64,000 nt of DNA, from the NCBI RefSeq assembly GCF_009834565.1, contig NZ_CP019428.1, forward strand, positions 2,046,001 through 2,110,000. The letters run 5' to 3'. Position numbers and translations under genes: made by a program. The stretch comes from Pseudomonas sp. R76 (GTDB lineage: Bacteria > Pseudomonadota > Gammaproteobacteria > Pseudomonadales > Pseudomonadaceae). The notes beneath the pieces are model-generated. The model was not told the DNA's origin. It worked only from the letters and a program-made list of their open reading frames with translations, and searched no databases. Positions 58,038 through 64,000 of the stretch are shown here, in pieces. Numbering within the stretch: position 1 is the first letter of the stretch; each line of letters starts with the position of its first letter.

Positions 58038-60032
58038 ATGGATAAGTTACGGGCCTATTTGGTCGCTTTGCCCAGACGAAAAAAACGACTGATTCAGGTC
58101 GGCACGGATGTGTTTGTCGTTTGGGCTGCCTTGTGGCTTGCGTTCGTTGTACGCCTGGGCATCGATGAATTGGTCAACCCGGTTCGTCTTCACCTCTGGT
58201 TGTTCATCGCCGCTCCAGTGATTGCCATTCCGCTGTTCATCCGCTTCGGCATGTACCGGGCAGTGATGCGCTACTTCGGCAACGACGCATTGATCGCGAT
58301 TATCAAGGCGGTCAGCTTGTCCTCGCTCATCCTTGGCGTGGTGGTTTACTGGTACAGCAACCATCAAAATGTGGTGCCGCGCTCCATTATCTTCAACTAC
58401 TGGTGGCTCAGCCTGATCATGGTGGGCGGCGTGCGGTTGGCCATGCGCCAATATTTCATGGGCGACTGGTTCTCCGCGGCACAACATGTGCCGTTTACCA
58501 ACCGCGAGGATGGCCTGCCTCGTGTCGCCATCTACGGCGCAGGTTCTGCCGGCAATCAGCTGGTAGCGGCCTTGCGAATGGGCCGTGTGATGCGGCCGGT
58601 GGCATTTATTGACGATGATTCAAGTATTTCCGAGCGCGTGATTTCCGGGCTGCAAGTGTATAAGCCCAAGCACATCCAACGCATGATCGACGCGACGGGC
58701 GCGCAGGAAATATTGCTGGCGATTCCTTCCTCCAACCGCGGGCGTCGCCGTGAGATCCTCGGGTTTCTTGAAGGTTTCCCTCTGCATGTGCGCAGTGTTC
58801 CCGGGTTCATGGACCTGGCCAGTGGCAGGGTGAAGGTCGACGATATCCAGGAAGTCGATATTGCAGACCTTTTGGGCCGGGACACGGTGCCTGCCCAGCA
58901 CGAATTGCTCGAACGCTGTATCAAAGGGCAGAACGTGATGGTAACGGGGGCGGGCGGCTCAATTGGTTCAGAATTGTGCCGGCAGATCCTGACACTGCGC
59001 CCGACATCGTTGCTGCTGTTCGAACACAGTGAGTTCAATCTATACAGCATCCTGTGCGAGCTGGAAGAGCGTATAAATCGCGAGTCGTTACCGGTCAAAA
59101 TCTTGCCCATCCTGGGTTCGGTGCGTAATCAATCCAAGTTGCTGGATGTGATGAAAGCCTGGCACGTCAGCACGGTTTATCACGCTGCCGCGTACAAACA
59201 CGTGCCGATGGTCGAGCACAACATCGCCGAAGGTGTGTTGAATAATGTCATAGGCACACTGAACACTGCGCAAGCTGCATTGCAGGCAGGCGTGGCCAAT
59301 TTCGTGCTGATCTCTACCGACAAGGCGGTGCGCCCGACCAATGTCATGGGCAGTACCAAGCGCCTCGCCGAATTGACCCTGCAAGCCCTTAGCCGCGAAG
59401 TAGCCCCGGTATTGTTTGGCGACAAATCGAATGTCTCGCGTGTTAACAAGACCCGATTCACCATGGTGCGTTTCGGCAATGTACTCGGCTCCTCCGGTTC
59501 GGTGATTCCGCTGTTTCATAAGCAAATCAAGTCGGGTGGCCCGGTGACTGTCACTCACCCGAAGATAACCCGCTACTTCATGACCATCCCGGAAGCTGCG
59601 CAGCTGGTGATTCAGGCCGGTTCAATGGGCCTGGGCGGTGACGTATTCGTGCTGGACATGGGCGAGCCGGTGAAAATCGTCGAACTCGCGGAGAAGATGA
59701 TTCACTTGTCTGGCCTGAGTGTGCGTTCGGATAAAAACCCGCATGGCGATATCGCCATCGAGTTTTCAGGCCTGCGCCCTGGTGAAAAGCTTTACGAAGA
59801 GTTACTCATTGGCGACAACGTAGTAGCCACTCAGCACCCGATGATCATGAGTGCCAATGAAGACCACCTGGCCTGGGATCTGCTCAAGGTCAAGTTGAAC
59901 GAACTGCTGGGGGCCGTGGATCAGGATGATTACTCCCGCGTTCGACAGCTGCTGCGCGACACCGTAAGTGGCTACTCGCCGGACGGTGAAATCGTCGATC
60001 TGATTTTCCAGCAGCGCCGTTTGGAGCCTTAA
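58038..60032 (+). CDS. wbpM: UDP-GlcNAc 4,6-dehydratase WbpM
   Basis: A 664-residue membrane enzyme. Four N-terminal helices (residues about 20-125) are followed by a CoA-binding-like domain (VAIYGAGSAGNQLVAALRMG) and the catalytic SDR domain (VMVTGAGGSIGSELCRQIL, YHAAAYKHVPMVEHN, STDKAVRPTNVMGSTKRLAEL with the Met-Lys pair). It makes the UDP-4-keto-6-deoxy sugar for D-QuiNAc or D-FucNAc. ATG 58038 aligns with the WbpM start, although the GTG at 58023 has a similar ribosome site. Length equals P. aeruginosa WbpM. Last gene of the cluster. Confidence 0.95.
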   Translation: MDKLRAYLVALPRRKKRLIQVGTDVFVVWAALWLAFVVRLGIDELVNPVRLHLWLFIAAPVIAIPLFIRFGMYRAVMRYFGNDALIAIIKAVSLSSLILGVVVYWYSNHQNVVPRSIIFNYWWLSLIMVGGVRLAMRQYFMGDWFSAAQHVPFTNREDGLPRVAIYGAGSAGNQLVAALRMGRVMRPVAFIDDDSSISERVISGLQVYKPKHIQRMIDATGAQEILLAIPSSNRGRRREILGFLEGFPLHVRSVPGFMDLASGRVKVDDIQEVDIADLLGRDTVPAQHELLERCIKGQNVMVTGAGGSIGSELCRQILTLRPTSLLLFEHSEFNLYSILCELEERINRESLPVKILPILGSVRNQSKLLDVMKAWHVSTVYHAAAYKHVPMVEHNIAEGVLNNVIGTLNTAQAALQAGVANFVLISTDKAVRPTNVMGSTKRLAELTLQALSREVAPVLFGDKSNVSRVNKTRFTMVRFGNVLGSSGSVIPLFHKQIKSGGPVTVTHPKITRYFMTIPEAAQLVIQAGSMGLGGDVFVLDMGEPVKIVELAEKMIHLSGLSVRSDKNPHGDIAIEFSGLRPGEKLYEELLIGDNVVATQHPMIMSANEDHLAWDLLKVKLNELLGAVDQDDYSRVRQLLRDTVSGYSPDGEIVDLIFQQRRLEP

Positions 60033-60087
60033 ACTCACACTCTGTAACCCCTGCGTTTTTGACTCCTTCCAAACATCGCCTAAGTTT

Positions 60088-60117
60088 GAAAAGCAGCTTC
60101 GGAAAGCTGCTTTTCTT
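60088..60117 (+). terminator. Terminator of the O-antigen operon
   Basis: GAAAAGCAGCTT, loop CGGA, AAGCTGCTTTTC: a perfect 12-pair stem with T-rich right end, 55 bases after the wbpM stop. Confidence 0.85.
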
Positions 60118-60142
60118 CTACCGATGTCATGGAGCGTCACCA

Positions 60143-60475
60143 ATGCAAAACACTTACATCTCTTCCCTGATCTTTGCCTTCCTCACCACGTTCTCAGTTG
60201 CCGCCAACGCAGCGCCCTCTATCAAACCCGAAGCCCCAACCCCCATCGCCGCACAGATGAACAAGGCCGAGCAATCCGCCAAGGTCAACCTGAACGCCGC
60301 CGACGCGGAAACCCTGCGTCGCGACCTCTTCGGCATCGGCGCGGCCAAAGCCAAGGCGATCATCGCTTATCGCGAAAGCAATGGCCCGTTCACGGCAGTG
60401 GATGAGTTGTTGGAAGTTAAAGGCATCGGCAAGGCGTTGCTGGAGAAGAACCGCGACAGGCTGGCGATCAATTGA
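60143..60475 (+). CDS. ComEA-like helix-hairpin-helix protein
   Basis: A 110-residue exported protein: signal peptide MQNTYISSLIFAFLTTFSVAANA, a short linker, then two helix-hairpin-helix motifs (VNLNAADAETLRRDLFGIGAAKAKAIIAYRESNGPF and VDELLEVKGIGKALLEKNRDRL). ComEA proteins bind incoming double-stranded DNA in the periplasm; a related copy beside wbpM is usual in Pseudomonas. The start has GGAG eight bases upstream. A DNA-uptake role is inferred from the family only. Confidence 0.88.
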   Translation: MQNTYISSLIFAFLTTFSVAANAAPSIKPEAPTPIAAQMNKAEQSAKVNLNAADAETLRRDLFGIGAAKAKAIIAYRESNGPFTAVDELLEVKGIGKALLEKNRDRLAIN

Positions 60476-60502
60476 GGATGTGAACGTTGCCAGGGAGGCC
60501 GG

Positions 60503-61081
60503 TCATTGACCGGCCTTTTCAGCCTCTGCAACCTGCGCCTTCAAACTGGCGCGTACCACGTCCAGGATGCGCGTCGCCAACTGCGTACTTTCGACACTGC
60601 GGGCCAGTACCAGCGCGCCCACCAGCGTCGACATCAACACCAGGCTTTGTTCATCGGCATTCGCGCTGCCAAGCGCCGCCTCGACTTGTTTCAACCGAGC
60701 CCCAAGTACCGCATCCGTGGTCGGACTATGCTGGCCTTTGAGGCCAAGTTCCGAAGACATGGTCGTTAGCGGGCAGCCCTGATCCGGCGAGGTCTGGTGC
60801 CATTCAGACAGGTAGCTGTCGATAAACGCATCCAGCGGCCGTTCCTGGCTGAACAGCATTTCGCAATGTGCATCCAGTTCTGCAGCGGCTGCCTGCAGGG
60901 CTTTTTCCACCAACTCGTGTTTGGATTTGAAATGGGCATAAAACCCGCCGTGCGTCAGGTCCAGCGCTTTCATCAACGGCTGCAGGCCAGTGGCGCCAAT
61001 GCCGTCGCGGCGAAAGCGCACCGAGGCTTCCTTGATGATGCGTTGGTGAGTCTAGGCTTTATGGTCTGACGAATAACGCAT
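60503..61081 (-). pseudogene. TetR regulator interrupted by an amber codon
   Basis: From an ATG at 61081 with GAGG upstream the frame reads MRYSSDHKA, then TAG (61054-61052), then THQRIIKEASVRFRRDGIGATGLQPLMKAL, which is the normal start of a TetR DNA-binding domain. A single C-to-T change (CAG to TAG) would explain it. The rest is intact: recognition helix region LTHGGFYAHFKSKHELVEKAL and the ligand domain to KAGQ. Re-initiation at GTG 61021 would lose the first helix. Either the gene is dead or the base is an error. Confidence 0.8.
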
Positions 61082-61212
61082 AGGACTGCCTCGTGAACAA
61101 GCGCGCATTTTAACGGGTAACGCTGTTTTAAACATCCAGACAACGCTAAACCGCGTTGGCATGAAAAGTGGTTACATCTTGCCAGTGATTGTTCAACAAT
61201 CGTGAGGTGGTC

Positions 61213-61857
61213 ATGACGCTCAGCTTGTCTTTAGCCGATCAGATAGCGCTTGAATTGCGTGCCGACATCATTGGCGGGCGGCTGTTACCTGGAATGGCGT
61301 TGGTCGAGGCGGACCTGGTCAAGGCCTATAACGCCTCGCGCAATACCATCCGCGAGGCCTTGCATCGTTTGGGGCAGGAGGGGCTTACACGCTACGTGCG
61401 CAACAAAGGTGTGATGGTGCGGCGGTTGGAGCGAGACGAGGTGCGTGATCTGTTCGTCGTGCGGCGTACCCTCGAATTGCAGGCCATCACCCAGAGCGGC
61501 GCGCTCACCGATGCTCAGGCCGAGCACATGCAAAACGCCATTGAGGCCACCACGCTGGCCCGCGACCGTGAAGACTGGCGCGCCGTGGCGACGCACAGCC
61601 TGGTGTTTCACCAGCAGATTGTCGGCCTGATGCGCAGCCCATTGTTCGATGAGTTCTTCGCCCAGGTCATTGCCCAACTGCGCCTGGTGTTTTGTTCCGC
61701 CATTGATGAGCAACGCTTCCAGTCGCCCTGGCTGGAGCGAGACCGCGAGATTTACGCGTTATTGGTTCAAGGGGACAAACCGGCGGCGGGTCAAGCGATG
61801 AGCTTGTACCTGGATGATTCGGAGCGCCTGACATTGGCCCTGTTTACTCAACCCTGA
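61213..61857 (+). CDS. GntR family regulator, FadR/FCD subfamily
   Basis: A 214-residue regulator. The winged helix (LADQIALELRADIIGGRLLPGMALVEADLVKAYNASRNTIREALHRLGQEGLTRYVRNKGVMVRRL) leads to an FCD ligand domain with metal-binding-type residues (LVFHQQIVGLMRSPLFDEFF). GAGG precedes the ATG at 61213. It starts 15 bases before the DUF1989 gene, so it very likely controls that operon and perhaps the permease beyond it. Effector unknown. Confidence 0.87.
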   Translation: MTLSLSLADQIALELRADIIGGRLLPGMALVEADLVKAYNASRNTIREALHRLGQEGLTRYVRNKGVMVRRLERDEVRDLFVVRRTLELQAITQSGALTDAQAEHMQNAIEATTLARDREDWRAVATHSLVFHQQIVGLMRSPLFDEFFAQVIAQLRLVFCSAIDEQRFQSPWLERDREIYALLVQGDKPAAGQAMSLYLDDSERLTLALFTQP

Positions 61858-61871
61858 TCGAGGATCGCAGC

Positions 61872-62720
61872 ATGTACAAAGACTATCCGGCCGCTTACCA
61901 GGTCAGTAAAGGTTCGGCCCTGCAGGTGGACACGGCGTTCTACGAGCGCATTCGTGACCAGGCGCACAAACGCACGTTGGTCGAGCAGTTCGAAGTGCCG
62001 ATTCGCACGGGCAGGGCATGGAAAGTGCCGGCCGGGCATGTGTTCCGTGTCACCACGCCGGTGGGGCCGCAGGTCGGCGACTTTAATGTGTGGAACGCCA
62101 ACGACCCGCGCGAACGCTTGTGGGCGGCGCGCACCCGACAGTTGCAGGGCGCGCATGTCAGCACCCATGACCGGCTGTGGTCGAACCTGCCGTTTTTGCG
62201 GCCTTTGGTCACCATCACCGATGACAGCCTGGCGAGCTACGGCATCGATGAACATGGCGGGCGCCTGCATGATTTGCTTGGCACGCGTTGCGACCCGTAT
62301 GTGAACCGCATGCTCACCGGCGAAGACTTTCACCACCATTGCCATTCAAACCTGACCCGCGCTGTACTGCCCCATGGCCTGACCGAATTCGATGTACATG
62401 ACGTGTTGAATATCTTCCAGTGCACGGGCCTCAACCACGATGACATGTACTTCATGAAGGCCTGCCCGGCGCAGAAGGGCGACTACCTGGAGTTTTTTGC
62501 CGAAATTGATTTGCTGTGCGCGCTGTCGACGTGTCCCGGCGGGGATCTGTCGCTGCCGATGTGGGGGCCGGACGCGCAAGACCCGCTGACGGTATGTCGC
62601 CCGCTGGGTGTGGAGATTTATCGGTTGGAGGATGAGTTGCTCAAGGGCTGGAGCCAACCCGAGCGTGCGGCCTATAAAGGCCAGCACGGGTTGCATATCG
62701 CCAAGGCGGCGTGGGAGTAG
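61872..62720 (+). CDS. DUF1989 (urea carboxylase-associated) family protein
   Basis: A 282-residue cytosolic protein of the DUF1989 family, whose members are often next to urea carboxylase or amine/amino acid genes. Conserved spots are GHVFRVTTPVGPQVGDFNVWNANDPRERLW, FHHHCHSNLTRAV (possible metal-binding His/Cys) and DVLNIFQCTGLNHDDMYFMKACPAQKGDYLEFFAEIDLLCALSTCPGGD. No activity is firmly known. The co-transcribed GntR gene and nearby ethanolamine-type permease suggest a role in the use of an amine. Confidence 0.85.
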   Translation: MYKDYPAAYQVSKGSALQVDTAFYERIRDQAHKRTLVEQFEVPIRTGRAWKVPAGHVFRVTTPVGPQVGDFNVWNANDPRERLWAARTRQLQGAHVSTHDRLWSNLPFLRPLVTITDDSLASYGIDEHGGRLHDLLGTRCDPYVNRMLTGEDFHHHCHSNLTRAVLPHGLTEFDVHDVLNIFQCTGLNHDDMYFMKACPAQKGDYLEFFAEIDLLCALSTCPGGDLSLPMWGPDAQDPLTVCRPLGVEIYRLEDELLKGWSQPERAAYKGQHGLHIAKAAWE

Positions 62721-62728
62721 CGGCAGGT

Positions 62729-62896
62729 TCAGCGGTCCTGGGCGTCCTTTGAGTCCGCTTGGGCGTTGCGCTCGGCCACGCGTTTGCGTTGTTCGTCGGT
62801 GAGTTCCACCTTGTTGGCGCTGTCACGCAGCATCAATAAACCACCGACGATCGAACCGATCGCGACCACTAAAATCAACCAGGCATACCACGGCAT
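62729..62896 (-). CDS. DUF2897 small membrane protein
   Basis: A 54-residue protein with one N-terminal helix (MPWYAWLILVVAIGSIVGGLLML) and a charged cytoplasmic tail (ELTDEQRKRVAERNAQADSKDAQDR), the DUF2897 layout. AAGGAG lies a few bases before the ATG at 62896, so the longer frame from 62938 is rejected. Function unknown. It ends eight bases from the convergent DUF1989 gene. Confidence 0.75.
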   Translation of the reverse strand: MPWYAWLILVVAIGSIVGGLLMLRDSANKVELTDEQRKRVAERNAQADSKDAQDR

Positions 62897-62920
62897 AGGG
62901 CTCTCCTTGAGGCAGCAAAC

Positions 62921-62940
62921 CGTGGGGAAATTTCCCACGG
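62921..62940. other. Palindrome CGTGGGGAAATTTCCCACGG
   Basis: A 20-base hairpin with CGTGGG/CCCACG arms upstream of the DUF2897 gene; nearly the same sequence occurs at 1191-1210. It may be a terminator for the leftward permease gene or a small repeated element. Confidence 0.4.
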
Positions 62941-63006
62941 TAATAGCTGCTTTGAGTAACGGGCTTTCTTAGTAGTTCATTGTAGGCCCGTTCTGCTCCA
63001 GTAGCC

Positions 63007-64000
63007 TCACAGCCCGGTCAACATCGCATCCGCCGGTGCATCGGCGCGGTCCTGCGCGGTCAGTTGGAAGTACACAAACCCCACCACCATGAAACCCAGG
63101 AAAATCAGCCCGATCAGCGCGTTGAACCAGGCCATGGCCACCAGGCACACCAGCGCCAGTACCAGCGCAATGCCCGGCACAATCGGGTAGCCCGGCGCAC
63201 GGAAGGTACGCTCCAGCAGCGGCTCGGTCTTACGCAGCTTGAACAGGCTGAGCATGCTCATGATGTACATCACGATGGCCCCGAACACCGCCATGGTGAT
63301 CATCGCCGCCGTCAGTGTCATGCCGCCCAGGTTGATCAGGCCGTCGCTCTAGATGGCCGCGATACCGACCACGCCACCGGCGATGATTGCCCGGTGCGGT
63401 GTCTGAAAGCGCGACAGTTTGGCCAGGAAAGACGGCAAGTAACCGGCGCGGGCCAGGGCGAAGAACTGGCGCGAGTAACCGAGGATGATGCCGTGAAAGC
63501 TCGCCACCAGGCCGAACAGGCCGATCCACACCAGCATGTGCAGCCAGCCGGAGCTGTCGCCTACCACGGTTTTCATGGCTTGCGGCAACGGGTCATTGAT
63601 GTTCGATAGGGTGCGCCAGTCGCCCACGCCGCCGGCGAAGAACATCACGCCCATGGCCAGGATCACCAGCGTCAGGATGCCGCTGATGTAGGCTTTTGGA
63701 ATGGTGCGTTTAGGGTCTTTTGCCTCCTCGGCCGCCATGGCTGCGCCTTCGATGGCGAGAAAGAACCAGATGGCAAAGGGAATGGCGGCAAACATCCCGG
63801 CAATGGCCGGAGCGCTGAAGGTGTCTGAACCGGCCCAGCCATTCAGGGCAAAGTTGCTGAAGCTGAACGCAGGCGCGACCACGCCCATGAACACCAGCAA
63901 TTCGGCGACGGCCAGCACGCACACCACCAGTTCGAAGGTGGCGGCGAGCTTCACGCCGAGAATATTCAAGCCCATGAACACGATGTAGGCGCCGACCGCC
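63007..64000 (-). pseudogene. Ethanolamine-type APC permease with in-frame amber codon (partial)
   Basis: The 5' end lies outside the window. The frame contains GAYIVFMGLNILGVKLAATFELVVCVLAVAEL, FAAIPFAIWFFLAIEGAAMAAEEAKDPKRTIPKAYI and VASFHGIILGYSRQFFALARAGYLPSFLAKLSRFQTPHRAIIAGGVVGIAAI, then TAG at 63351-63349, then SDGLINLGGMTLTAAMITMAVFGAIVMYIMSML to the normal C-terminus. The family expects Tyr at the stop (IAAIYSDG). This matches the ethanolamine permease (Eat) family. Truncation would remove about four of twelve helices, so the allele is probably inactive unless the base is an error. Confidence 0.8.

Noticed and set aside
61052..63351. TAG being read as a sense codon in this genome
   Set aside because: Two genes have in-frame TAG, but TAG also ends intact genes here (for example the HAD gene at 12873 and the RidA-family gene at 8108), so mutation or error is simpler than recoding.

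Overview
The window is chromosomal DNA of a Pseudomonas, most likely of the P. fluorescens group. The order yciK-mupP-ubiG-mtaD / mtnA-gyrA-serC-pheA-hisC-tyrA/aroA-cmk-rpsA-ihfB followed by an O-antigen cluster ending in wbpL-wbpM matches, from memory, the P. aeruginosa PA3173-PA3141 region. Housekeeping genes are GC-rich. REP elements of the GTGGGAGC(G/T)GGCTTGC type sit at many gene ends. FabV (not FabI) is the enoyl-ACP reductase and TyrA is fused to AroA, both usual in Pseudomonas. No tRNA, rRNA, CRISPR array or intact insertion sequence was seen.

Layout. 0-10.5 kb: an AT-rich orphan membrane protein, small lipoproteins, an AraJ-like efflux pump, malate:quinone oxidoreductase (mqo), the relic of an EamA transporter, a PIN/AbrB toxin-antitoxin pair, a RidA-family protein, ppnN and an LpxO-like hydroxylase. 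10.8-20 kb: fabV, a HAD phosphatase, two LysR regulators, an ArgD-like aminotransferase and a purine uptake group (punR/punC, a Tsx-like channel and an NCS2 permease). 20.1-28.3 kb: a LuxR-solo locus resembling PipR of plant-associated Pseudomonas. The regulator lies between two proline-iminopeptidase-family genes, followed by a complete dipeptide-type ABC importer, and two lux-box-like palindromes precede the two peptidase genes.

28.4-45.8 kb: core genes for peptidoglycan recycling (mupP), ubiquinone (ubiG), methylthioadenosine salvage (mtaD, mtnA), gyrase A, a serine/aromatic/histidine biosynthesis run (serC-pheA-hisC-tyrA/aroA-cmk), ribosomal protein S1 and IHF beta. 45.8-60 kb: an O-antigen cluster. 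It begins after 1.1 kb without a supported gene and holds WecE, Wzx, a Wzy-like protein, two glycosyltransferases, a three-gene UDP-L-amino-sugar pathway, a WbpV-like reductase, WbpL and WbpM. Three sugar-nucleotide routes and three transferases suggest a trisaccharide repeat. No wzz, rmlA or rmlB is present here.

60-64 kb: a ComEA-like protein, a TetR gene broken by an amber codon, a GntR regulator with a DUF1989 gene, a DUF2897 protein, and an ethanolamine-type permease also broken by an amber codon and cut by the window edge. With the EamA relic and an apparent two-base deletion at the start of the second ABC ATPase gene, the accessory parts show several lesions that are either real decay or assembly errors.
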